From Desulforamulus ruminis DSM 2154 (lineage in GTDB: Bacteria > Bacillota > Desulfotomaculia > Desulfotomaculales > Desulfotomaculaceae), in the NCBI RefSeq assembly GCF_000215085.1, contig NC_015589.1, positions 3,360,120-3,424,119 of the forward strand: a DNA stretch of 64,000 nucleotides. Direction: 5' to 3'. Below the pieces are notes generated by a model. It was given only the letters and a program-made list of their open reading frames with translations, ran no database searches and was not told the origin of the DNA. This document shows positions 16,504 through 23,525 of this stretch, piece after piece. Numbering within the stretch: position 1 is the stretch's first letter; every line of letters begins with the position of its first letter. The translations under genes were made by a program, and so were the position numbers.

Positions 16504-17262
16504 ATGTACAAAGAATTTAGCCGGTATTACGATGACATCTTCCCAGCGGGAGTCAATCAATTGGATTTTTTTAAGCAGGTGTTTGACAATCTTGGCGCCA
16601 GTCGGGTGTTGGATCTGGCCTGTGGCTCCGGCAACTATGCCTTGGAATTTGCCCGGTGGGGGCTCCAAGTAGTGGCTGTGGACAGTGAGCAGGAAATGAT
16701 CCGGCTGGCCCGGGAAAAAGCCCGTAAAGCCGGATTGACTGTGGATTTCCGAACCGGGGACATGAGAGACCTGGAGGATATTGAAGGCAAGTTTGATGTG
16801 GTTGCCTGCATCGGCAATTCCCTGCCCCACCTGCTTACCGAGAGAGATATTCATAACGCTCTGATTCAAATGAAGGAACGTCTTTACCCCGGAGGCGCCT
16901 TGATCCTCCAAACGGTCAACTATGATCGCATTTTAAAAAATCACATCACCCAATTGCCCGACATTGTGAATAAAAAATCCGGTCTGGTTTTTACCCGCCA
17001 CTATGATTTACGAAACGACGGCTTGATCGACTTTAAGACCTCTTTACGGCTAAACCGGCCGGACGGCGGTCAGCGCCTTCTGGGCAGCGGGCAGGTTCCC
17101 CTGCGTCCCCTGACGAGCAAAGAAATAAAAGAATTTTTACAAGAAGCGGGTTTCATTGACCTGCAATTCTACGGGGATTTTAAACAAAAACCCCTTAGCT
17201 GGGACAGTCAGGCCGCGGTGGTTCAAGCCTTCCGAAGAAGTTCCTGCAGTATCACCTGGTAA
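16504..17262 (+). CDS. Class I SAM-dependent methyltransferase
   Basis: A 252-residue methyltransferase. Motif I VLDLACGSGNYALEFA is at about 36-51, VVAVDSEQEMIRLAREKA follows with the ribose-binding Asp, and VVACIGNSLPHL is the post-I/motif IV region. The substrate is unknown. GAGGTG lies six bases before the ATG. It is followed after 15 bases by the Crp-type regulator gene, and the two are probably co-transcribed. Confidence 0.87.
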   Translation: MYKEFSRYYDDIFPAGVNQLDFFKQVFDNLGASRVLDLACGSGNYALEFARWGLQVVAVDSEQEMIRLAREKARKAGLTVDFRTGDMRDLEDIEGKFDVVACIGNSLPHLLTERDIHNALIQMKERLYPGGALILQTVNYDRILKNHITQLPDIVNKKSGLVFTRHYDLRNDGLIDFKTSLRLNRPDGGQRLLGSGQVPLRPLTSKEIKEFLQEAGFIDLQFYGDFKQKPLSWDSQAAVVQAFRRSSCSITW

Positions 17263-17277
17263 GGAGTTGGTGTAGGA

Positions 17278-17961
17278 TTGTCTGAAAACCTGCGGTATTT
17301 ACAAAAGGTGCCTTTATTTCACGGCCTGTCCGAGGATCAGTTGCTGGAGATCTCCCGGTTGTTGTTTGAGCGCAGCTACAACAAAGGGCGCATCATCTTT
17401 ATGGAGGGGGAACCGGGAGAAGCCGTATACATACTAAAAGCCGGATTCATCAAATTAACCAAAAGGCTGGAAGACGGCCGGGAGCATATCCTTCATTTTG
17501 TCAATCCCGGTGAAGTATTTGCCGAGGTGGTCCTTTTTGGGGGCGGAAATTATCCCGCCACCGCCGAAGTTCAGGAGGCTTCGGTGGTGGGAGTTTTGCG
17601 CAACCAGGATATTGAAAGGCTGCTGAGCAGCCACCCCAACATGGCGGTGGAAATGCTGCGGATCATGTCCAAGCGCCTGCGGACGGCTCAGGAAAAAATC
17701 ATGAATCTGGCCCTGCACGACACCTCCCGCCGTTTGGCTTTCACCCTTTTAAAAATGGCTGAGGATCATGGTGTAACGCACCCCCGGGGCACCTTAATCA
17801 ACTTCAGTCTGACCAATCAGGAATTTGCCAACTTGACGGGCACTTCCCGGGAGACCGTTAACCGTATGCTCAATAGTTTTAAAAGGGCGGGGGCCATTGA
17901 TATTGAGCGCCAGCAAATCATTCTTACCAATAAAAACAAACTGGAAGACCTATTACGCTAA
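17278..17961 (+). CDS. Crp/Fnr-family transcriptional regulator
   Basis: A 227-residue regulator with an N-terminal cyclic-nucleotide-fold sensor domain (GRIIFMEGEPGEAVYILKAGFIKLTKR), the dimerisation helix and a C-terminal winged HTH whose recognition helix is GTSRETVNRMLNSF. The SRETVxR residues are those that read TGTGA in E. coli Crp. No FNR-type Cys cluster is present and the CooA haem-ligand Cys/His are not seen, so its signal is unknown. It lies just upstream of cooS but is separated from it by a terminator. Start TTG at 17278, with AAGGAG 11 bases upstream. A TGTGA-type palindrome at 22869 is a candidate target. Confidence 0.9.
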   Translation: MSENLRYLQKVPLFHGLSEDQLLEISRLLFERSYNKGRIIFMEGEPGEAVYILKAGFIKLTKRLEDGREHILHFVNPGEVFAEVVLFGGGNYPATAEVQEASVVGVLRNQDIERLLSSHPNMAVEMLRIMSKRLRTAQEKIMNLALHDTSRRLAFTLLKMAEDHGVTHPRGTLINFSLTNQEFANLTGTSRETVNRMLNSFKRAGAIDIERQQIILTNKNKLEDLLR

Positions 17962-17966
17962 ATTCC

Positions 17967-17997
17967 GCTGTGCAGCCAAGCTGCACGGCTTTTTTTA
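17967..17997 (+). terminator. Rho-independent terminator after the Crp-type regulator
   Basis: A GTGCAGC/GCTGCAC stem with a CAA loop, GC-extended at the base, is followed by a T run (17990-17996). Confidence 0.88.
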
Positions 17998-18067
17998 TTC
18001 CGGGCCTTCAGCATAATTCTTCCTTTTCAGGGAATAATCACAGCAATACATTTTCAAGGAGGCTGCC

Positions 18068-20191
18068 ATGTCCGATAAAAATAATGAAAACCTGGATTCC
18101 CTGATTCATAACAGCGACCCCACGCACCGGGCGGATACCAATGATCCCAGTGCCCATGCAGACAGAAATAAAACAGAGGTTCCTTATGACTACCGAAAAT
18201 TTGAATCCTCCCTCCGGGGGGAAGACCTGCATCGCTGGCAGCGGGAACATATAAAGAAGGACGATCAGTCCAAAGAAGGTTATCCCCTGAATGTAATTGT
18301 AGACCCGGCCATGCGGGAAATGTATCAAATTGTCCATAACCAGGGATTAACCAATGTTTTTGACCGGTTTTCCGAACAACAGCCCCAGTGTAACTTCTGC
18401 GCGCCGGGATTATCCTGCCAGCTTTGTGCCAACGGCCCCTGCCGGATTACAAAAAAATCCCAGCGAGGGGTCTGCGGCGTGGACGCCCATGTGATGGTAG
18501 CCCGCAATTTCACCTACCGCCATACCACCATCGGCACTGCCGCCAACTGCTATCATGCCCTGCAGGCAGCCCGTACCCTGAGGGCCGCCGGTAAATATCC
18601 GGAAAGCGGGCTAAAAATCAGGGAACCGGAGAAACTGAAAAAATATGCTGAATTTCTGGGTTTGAACATCAACAGACCCCTGGAACAAATTGCCATTGAC
18701 TTCGCCAATCTGATCATTGACGACCTCCACCGGCCCAATGATCAGGAATCCCGCCTGGTGGAAGCCTTTGCCCCCTCCCGCCGGAAGGAATTGTGGCGCA
18801 AGCTGAACCTTTTTCCCGGCGGCGCCTTTTCAGAAGTGGGCTTTGCCCAAACCAAATGCATGACCAACCTGGGCGCCGACCCGGTTGATTTTCTGCTGAC
18901 CTGCGTCCGCCTGGGAGTGGCCAACGAATTCCAGGGACTTTGGGCTCTGGATATCCTGCAGGAAATTTTAATCGGTACCCAGGAAATCAGCCATAGAAAA
19001 CAAAATATGGGGCTCTTGGATCCGGCGAAGGTCAATATCATTACCAACGGCCATATGCCGCTGGTAGCCCACGTGGTCATCGACCTGGCCTCCACCGAAG
19101 AATGGCAGCAAAAAGCACGGGAAGCCGGGGCTGCCGGGTTGCAGGTGATGGGCCACGTCTGCGAGGGGCAGCAGTTGATCAATTACTCCGGCAGTCAAAA
19201 TCAATCCGCCCTAACGGGCCAGGAGGGTGAATGGCTGTCCGAGGAATATTTGCTGGCCACCGGCTGCGTGGACTTGTTCATGTTTGACTACAACTGTACG
19301 GTTCCTACCCTGCCTTTATATGCCCAGCGTTTCGGCACCAAACTCATGAGTGTGGACCCGGTCATTCGTTTCCCTGATACCGAGGCCCTGGACTTTAAAC
19401 CGGAGCAGATGAAAAAGCAAGCCTCAGAATGCCTGGAACGGGCCATTGAATCCTTTAAACAGCGCCGGTCTGAAAACCGCAATGTCTACGTGCCGCCCCA
19501 TGTCAGCGACTGTATGGTGGGTTTTTCCACCGAATCCGTTAAAAAAGCCCTGGGCGGCAGTTGGGAGCCTTTGCTGGAGCAAATTAAAAACGGCAATATC
19601 CGCGGTATCGCCACCCTGGTGGGCTGCACCACCGCCCGCTATGGGCAAGGCGGCAGCAATGCCTTTAAGCTGGCCAAAGCCCTGATTGAACGCAATATTT
19701 TGGTACTCTCGGGAGGCTGCGTTTCCGCTGTTTTCGAATATACCGGTCTCTGCAAGCCGGAAGCCGCCCAAGAGGCAGGCCAAGGGCTGAGGCAGGTCTG
19801 CCAAAGCCTGGGAATTCCACCGGTGCTTTCTTATGGCGCCTGTGTGGACATCGGCAAAATGACCCACACCGCCATGGAACTGGCGGATGTCCTGGACATT
19901 GACACCAATGCCCTGCCGCTGGTTATTGGGGCGCCGGAATATCTGGAACAAAAGGCGGTGGCCGATGCCTGCACCGCGGTGGCTATGGGTTGGTTGGTCC
20001 ACGTAGCGCCGGTTCCCTCGGTCACCGGCAGTGAAGTGGTGGTTAAAACCCTCACGGAAACCACCGAAACCCTGGGTCTGGGCAAGGTTATGGTGGAGAT
20101 GGATGCGGAAAAATCCGCGGATCTATACATTGAGCATATTGAAAAGAAACGAGCTGCCCTAGGTCTGTCCGCCAATCTGCCGAAACAGTAG
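18068..20191 (+). CDS. cooS: Anaerobic Ni-Fe carbon monoxide dehydrogenase catalytic subunit CooS
   Basis: A 707-residue Ni-CODH, which oxidises CO to CO2 (or the reverse) at a Ni-4Fe-4S C-cluster. All C-cluster ligands can be placed: His329 (NGHMP), Cys365 (GHVCEG), Cys410 (DYNC), Cys520 (LVGCTT), Cys551 (SGGCVS) and Cys592 (YGACVD), plus the catalytic Lys629. The B-cluster has Cys117, 120, 125 and 136. The D-cluster shows CNFC (Cys108, Cys111), a CX2C form, instead of the CX7C of Carboxydothermus CODH-II. A hydrophilic extension of about 75 residues precedes the usual start. No cooC, cooF or acs genes adjoin it, so its electron partner is unknown. AAGGAGG precedes the ATG. Confidence 0.95.
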   Translation: MSDKNNENLDSLIHNSDPTHRADTNDPSAHADRNKTEVPYDYRKFESSLRGEDLHRWQREHIKKDDQSKEGYPLNVIVDPAMREMYQIVHNQGLTNVFDRFSEQQPQCNFCAPGLSCQLCANGPCRITKKSQRGVCGVDAHVMVARNFTYRHTTIGTAANCYHALQAARTLRAAGKYPESGLKIREPEKLKKYAEFLGLNINRPLEQIAIDFANLIIDDLHRPNDQESRLVEAFAPSRRKELWRKLNLFPGGAFSEVGFAQTKCMTNLGADPVDFLLTCVRLGVANEFQGLWALDILQEILIGTQEISHRKQNMGLLDPAKVNIITNGHMPLVAHVVIDLASTEEWQQKAREAGAAGLQVMGHVCEGQQLINYSGSQNQSALTGQEGEWLSEEYLLATGCVDLFMFDYNCTVPTLPLYAQRFGTKLMSVDPVIRFPDTEALDFKPEQMKKQASECLERAIESFKQRRSENRNVYVPPHVSDCMVGFSTESVKKALGGSWEPLLEQIKNGNIRGIATLVGCTTARYGQGGSNAFKLAKALIERNILVLSGGCVSAVFEYTGLCKPEAAQEAGQGLRQVCQSLGIPPVLSYGACVDIGKMTHTAMELADVLDIDTNALPLVIGAPEYLEQKAVADACTAVAMGWLVHVAPVPSVTGSEVVVKTLTETTETLGLGKVMVEMDAEKSADLYIEHIEKKRAALGLSANLPKQ

Positions 20192-20220
20192 AAAAAGGAA
20201 TTTTTCCAAATTGAAAACTC

Positions 20221-20258
20221 AAAAAGCCGACTTCCTTATAAAGGAAAATCGGCTTTTT
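20221..20258 (+). terminator. Rho-independent terminator of cooS
   Basis: AAAAAGCCGA pairs with TCGGCTTTTT around an inner CTTCCTT/AAGGAA stem, ending in a T run, about 30 bases after the cooS stop. Confidence 0.9.
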
Positions 20259-20420
20259 CATTTATGCAATAACCTTCGTCCCCCAGGGGATGTCCCGGGG
20301 CATACCTTCATAATAGTTTAATCCATAAGAAAGAAAAAGTCTATTCTTTTTTGGAGCATTCCCTTATATTTTTAATACAGTTTCCAAGCTGCAAAATAAA
20401 GAACAGGAGGATGGTGATCC

Positions 20421-20975
20421 ATGGAAAAGATTAAACTCCCCAATCGACCCTTAGGTCCCTTTCCTGCCGTGCTGGTAGGGGCTGATGTCAATGGCCGGCC
20501 CAATTATGCCACCCTGGGGGCCTGTGGGGTGGTGAGCCTAAAACCGGTACTTTATATTTCTTTGAAAGACACCCATTATACAACGCTGGGCGTCAGGGAA
20601 AACGGATATTTCAGCGTGAATATCCCTTCCGCCGAACTGGTCCAAAAAACCGATTATTGTGGTATGGTATCCGGACATCAGACAGACAAGTCAAAAGTGT
20701 TTACACCCTTTTATGATGAGTCCGGAAAAGCGCCGATGATCCGTGAGTGTGCCATGAATTATCTCTGCAAAGTGATCCAAAGCATTCCGGTCTTTGACTT
20801 TACCATGTTTTTGGGTGAGATTGTCGCTGTATACGTAAATGAACAATGCCTGACCGACGGCAAGCCGGATCCCCTTAAAATAAATCCGTTGATTTTAATG
20901 AACCCAAATTACTATGATTTAGGCCGGGTGGTAGGGTCTGTGTTTAAAGCCGGTGCAGCCCCTAATGCTACTTAA
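20421..20975 (+). CDS. Flavin reductase-like (FMN-binding split-barrel) protein
   Basis: A 184-residue split-barrel flavoprotein. It has the family order PAVLVGADVNGRPNYATLG, VLYISLKDTHYT, ENGYFSVNIPSAELVQKTDYCG and FLGEIVAVYV. Proteins of this group bind FMN and act as flavin or rubredoxin/flavoredoxin-like reductases. In sulfate reducers similar proteins are called flavoredoxin, but that role is not shown here. AGGAGG precedes the ATG. It converges on the CMD-family gene with only 16 bases between stop codons. Confidence 0.85.
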   Translation: MEKIKLPNRPLGPFPAVLVGADVNGRPNYATLGACGVVSLKPVLYISLKDTHYTTLGVRENGYFSVNIPSAELVQKTDYCGMVSGHQTDKSKVFTPFYDESGKAPMIRECAMNYLCKVIQSIPVFDFTMFLGEIVAVYVNEQCLTDGKPDPLKINPLILMNPNYYDLGRVVGSVFKAGAAPNAT

Positions 20976-20991
20976 TCATTAAACGGCGGCC

Positions 20992-21306
20992 CTACCCGTT
21001 CCCCTCATAGGCTTCCCAGGCCAGAGGCATGGCTGCCAGTACAGCCGGAACCCCTGCGGAGGGCAAAGCCTGCAGGATGGCGCTGATCACTTCATCCCTG
21101 CCGGCACCGGCGTCTCTGGCCAGTTTGATATGTCCTTGGATCACTTCCGGGTTTCTAAGGGCCGTCCCGATACCCACGGATATGAGATTGGCGGTCTTGG
21201 GATCAAGGGCTGAAGCTTCCGAAACAGCCTTTCTCATGACGGTGATGGACTCCACAACCCCCGGTTTTTCCTGCTGCAGCTTGCCAAGTATGCTGAATAG
21301 GTCCAT
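20992..21306 (-). CDS. Carboxymuconolactone decarboxylase-like (AhpD fold) small protein
   Basis: A 104-residue helical protein of the CMD family: LDPKTANLISVGIGTALRNPEVIQGHIKLARDAGAGRDEVISAILQALPSAGVPAVLAA follows the family helix pattern, cited here only by position (about 34-92). The redox CxxC of AhpD-type members is absent, so a peroxidase role is unlikely. Function unknown. GGAGGGGG precedes the ATG. It is downstream of the TM1266-type gene but separated from it by a hairpin terminator. Confidence 0.75.
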   Translation of the reverse strand: MDLFSILGKLQQEKPGVVESITVMRKAVSEASALDPKTANLISVGIGTALRNPEVIQGHIKLARDAGAGRDEVISAILQALPSAGVPAVLAAMPLAWEAYEGNG

Positions 21307-21335
21307 TCTTCCCCCTCCAGTCTAAATCTTTGATG

Positions 21336-21368
21336 AAAAAGAGGTGCCCCTGGGAACACCTCCTTTTT
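21336..21368 (-). terminator. Terminator after the TM1266-family gene
   Basis: GAGGTG(CC)/(GA)ACACCTC-type stem at 21341-21362 with T runs on both sides; on the minus strand CACCTCTTTTTC follows the stem. Confidence 0.75.
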
Positions 21369-21375
21369 CTTTCCT

Positions 21376-21633
21376 TTAGTTGTTGCACATACCGCTTAGA
21401 GCCACTTTAACCTGAATCTCTCCAAGGGCTTCCAGTTTGGCCACCATGGCGCCCACTTGGTCCGGGTCCCCATCCACCACGATGGTGATCACATATTTAT
21501 TTTTTTCCCGGTAAGGCAGGCCAACCCGCCCTACAATTAAATCCCCATACTCGGTAAGAATAGCATTTACTCTGGGCGCCAATTTTTCACGATTTTCCAC
21601 TACAATGACTACGCCGCCTACACTATTTTCCAC
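21376..21633 (-). CDS. TM1266-family iron-only hydrogenase system putative regulator (ACT-like)
   Basis: An 85-residue ACT/NikR-C-like protein. The order VGGVVIVVENREKLAPRVNAILTEYGDLIVGRVGLPYREK is followed by VITIVVDGDPDQVGAMVAKLEAL and the C-terminal SGMCNN. The TM1266 family usually lies near [FeFe]-hydrogenase genes and may regulate or sense; no hydrogenase is in this window. The GTG start at 21633 has GGGAGG seven bases upstream. Confidence 0.88.
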   Translation of the reverse strand: MENSVGGVVIVVENREKLAPRVNAILTEYGDLIVGRVGLPYREKNKYVITIVVDGDPDQVGAMVAKLEALGEIQVKVALSGMCNN

Positions 21634-21768
21634 AGCAATCCCTCCCGAACCTTTTAAAATTAATTAACGTAGTTTTAATTAGCTGTTTTTAGCGAATTTC
21701 CTGTGATAAAAAAATTAATTTTTTCTGACATTTAGAATGAGGGATAAAAAGCTGAAAGAAACAAAAAT

Positions 21769-21790
21769 ACCCGGCCATGCCGGGTAAAAA
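21769..21790 (-). terminator. Terminator downstream of the siroheme-reductase-like gene
   Basis: ACCCGGC/GCCGGGT stem with A/T runs on both sides, about 80 bases past the stop codon of the 21867-22505 gene. Confidence 0.7.
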
Positions 21791-21866
21791 TAAGGCGGGT
21801 GTGCTATTCGCACGATATTCATTATATGACATAATTAGACAAATGTCGATATATTTTTTGTTTTGG

Positions 21867-22505
21867 TTAATAAATTTTTAATCTCTCCAGCAAAGTACCC
21901 AAACGTTCCCGGGGGTTCCCTTCCCCGTGCAGTAAATCAATGGTTTCCTTCAATAAGGATAAGGCTCCCTGTTCATTGGTAAGGGCGCATATTTCCCCGG
22001 CCAGTCTCGGCCGACGCCCCAATTTTCCCCCCCGGGTCACCCGGTATCCCCTCTGCCCGATGCTTATGGTAGCTGTGGGACAAATTCCGGCACATTGGCC
22101 GCAGTTCAGGCAGAGATCCCGGTCAATAACAGGACCCTCTTCGTTTAAAGTAATGGCCCGGTCGGGACAACCTTCTACACATTGGCCACACCCGGTACAC
22201 CCTCCTCCTATCCGGGGCACTGCCTGTCCCTGCAGGGCAAAATCTTTGATTTGCGGCTGACAGCAGGAATTGGGACACCCGGCAATGGCCAGAGAAAAAA
22301 CATCATGGGGTTTAGGCTTTGCTCCGCCCAGCCGTTCTTGCTGTTTTTGGGAAAAATCAATTTCTTTTAAAAGCTTTTTTAGGTCTTCCTCCACTTTGCT
22401 TATTTCCATCACAGCATTGGGGCAATCCCAGCATTTTGTTATCGCATACAACTCTGACGGTTGAAAATCTTTAAGCATTTTTTCCTTTATTTGATTTATA
22501 TCCAT
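21867..22505 (-). CDS. Siroheme sulfite/nitrite-reductase-like 4Fe-4S dicluster protein
   Basis: A 212-residue Fe-S protein. The N-terminal half keeps a fragment of the siroheme-reductase pattern: CWDC at 25-28 and AGCPNSCCQPQIKDFAL with Cys77-x3-Cys81, which in full-length reductases binds the siroheme-coupled cluster. The second half is a two-cluster ferredoxin (CTGCGQCVEGCP from 103, CLNCGQCAGICP from 132). The protein is much smaller than a catalytic sulfite reductase and the second CxnC pair is incomplete, so catalytic activity is doubtful; an electron-transfer or assimilatory role is possible. It forms a pair with the DUF1858 gene upstream. Confidence 0.8.
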   Translation of the reverse strand: MDINQIKEKMLKDFQPSELYAITKCWDCPNAVMEISKVEEDLKKLLKEIDFSQKQQERLGGAKPKPHDVFSLAIAGCPNSCCQPQIKDFALQGQAVPRIGGGCTGCGQCVEGCPDRAITLNEEGPVIDRDLCLNCGQCAGICPTATISIGQRGYRVTRGGKLGRRPRLAGEICALTNEQGALSLLKETIDLLHGEGNPRERLGTLLERLKIY

Positions 22506-22541
22506 CCGTTTCCTCTCCGTTATTCTATAGGATTGTGAACT

Positions 22542-22739
22542 TTATTTTATTCTTTTATTCAGTTCCTGTAAAAGAGCTTCCACGTCCATACCGTGCAGCA
22601 TGGCCCCTTTTTCTAGAGAATCCCGCTCAGCAGTGGGGCAGTCTGGACAGCCCATACTATACCTTTGAAAAACATTTACCACTTCAGGATACTCCTCGAT
22701 AATCTGCCCTATGGTCATATTTCTTGTAATTTTCTTCAA
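22542..22739 (-). CDS. DUF1858 (hybrid-cluster-associated redox disulfide-type) protein
   Basis: A 65-residue protein with the DUF1858 pattern: TIGQIIEEYPEVVNVFQRYSMGCPDCPTAERDSLEKGAMLHGMDVEALLQELN, cited here by position (about 9-61). The central CPDC motif could be redox active or metal binding. Family members accompany hybrid-cluster and other redox proteins; function unknown. TTG start at 22739 with GGGAGGGG upstream. It is the first gene of a pair with the Fe-S protein downstream, 36 bases away. Confidence 0.85.
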   Translation of the reverse strand: MKKITRNMTIGQIIEEYPEVVNVFQRYSMGCPDCPTAERDSLEKGAMLHGMDVEALLQELNKRIK

Positions 22740-22868
22740 CTGCTTCCCCTCCCCGGGATTGTTTTATATTTTGTCCACTTTTTCGGATTCATTTAAACTT
22801 CCATTTTCCTTCTTTATCTATCATAAATCCAATACTTTAAATTGAATGTGACTTTTACGGCTTCATCC

Positions 22869-22884
22869 TGTGATCTTGATCACA
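22869..22884. promoter_or_regulatory. Crp-type binding site upstream of the DUF1858/Fe-S operon
   Basis: TGTGATCTTGATCACA matches the Crp consensus TGTGA-N6-TCACA exactly in both half-sites. On the minus strand a TATGAT -10 candidate lies at 22820-22825, which would put the site centre near -64, close to a class I activator position. The recognition helix of the regulator at 17278-17961 has the SRETVxR residues that read this half-site, so it is a plausible binder. Confidence 0.65.
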
Positions 22885-22950
22885 CCCAAAAAGGGACTAT
22901 ATTAAAGTAGTCCTTTATTAGCACGGTCTTTATAATAAGGCTAAAGAAAA

Positions 22951-22986
22951 AGCACTCCGGGTTATCTAAATCCGGAGTGCTTTGGT
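22951..22986 (-). terminator. Terminator of the nrdRDG operon
   Basis: AGCACTCCGG/CCGGAGTGCT, a 10-bp stem with GTTATCTAAA-type loop, lies about 20 bases past the nrdG stop; on the minus strand it is followed by TTTTTCTTTAG. Confidence 0.88.
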
Positions 22987-23002
22987 AATCACGATTTCTA
23001 TA

Positions 23003-23509
23003 TTAGGCTCCGCCCGGCTGCCATTCAACCACACGGCCGGTTTTCCTGCTTTTGGGTACATCAATTAACCGCTGATTGGCAGAACCCCGGAAGGCTAAAT
23101 CCAGATCCTTCTTATCCTGCTCAAAGGGTCCGTCCACCAGAACATCAATCTGATCCAGCAAAGGAAGATGTTGAACCTCTTCATACCTGCTGCCGGTAAA
23201 AACCCATACATCCAACCGGGGAAAAGCTTCCCGCAAGCGGGTTATAAGTTCCTTTAAAGCCTCCGGCTGCATCAGCGGGTCCCCTCCGGAGAAGGTAATC
23301 CCCCGGGTAATGGGCGAAAGGGTTCCCTGGATCTCCTGTAAAACCTCTTCCAGGGTGGCTTCCCTGCCTCCACCGGCATCCAGCAGTTCCGGGTTTTGAC
23401 AACCGGGGCACCGCCGAGGGCATCCCTGCAGAAATACCACCGTCCGCAATCCTGGCCCGTCTACCACGCTGTTAGCCGTGATGCCGCCCAGACGAATCGT
23501 TGTATTCAA
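23003..23509 (-). CDS. nrdG: Anaerobic ribonucleoside-triphosphate reductase activating protein NrdG
   Basis: A 168-residue radical-SAM enzyme that installs the glycyl radical on NrdD. The cluster motif is FLQGCPRRCPGCQNPEL (Cys near 30, 34 and 37, spaced CxxxCxxC), and TFSGGDPLMQPEAL is the SAM-binding GGE-like motif. An N-terminal GxxxxSVVDGPGLRTVVF matches the family. Start TTG at 23509 with AAGGAG upstream, 16 bases after nrdD, so the two are coupled. Confidence 0.94.
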   Translation of the reverse strand: MNTTIRLGGITANSVVDGPGLRTVVFLQGCPRRCPGCQNPELLDAGGGREATLEEVLQEIQGTLSPITRGITFSGGDPLMQPEALKELITRLREAFPRLDVWVFTGSRYEEVQHLPLLDQIDVLVDGPFEQDKKDLDLAFRGSANQRLIDVPKSRKTGRVVEWQPGGA

Positions 23510-23525
23510 GACATCCTCTCCTTGG

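Noticed and set aside
17278-17961. Crp-type regulator as CooA, the CO sensor
   Set aside because: It lies beside cooS, but the haem-ligand Cys/His pair of CooA is not seen in the sensor domain, and a terminator separates it from cooS.
19424-20002. Minus-strand frame of 192 codons opposite cooS
   Set aside because: It is the antisense of conserved CODH motifs and is unlike any known protein.
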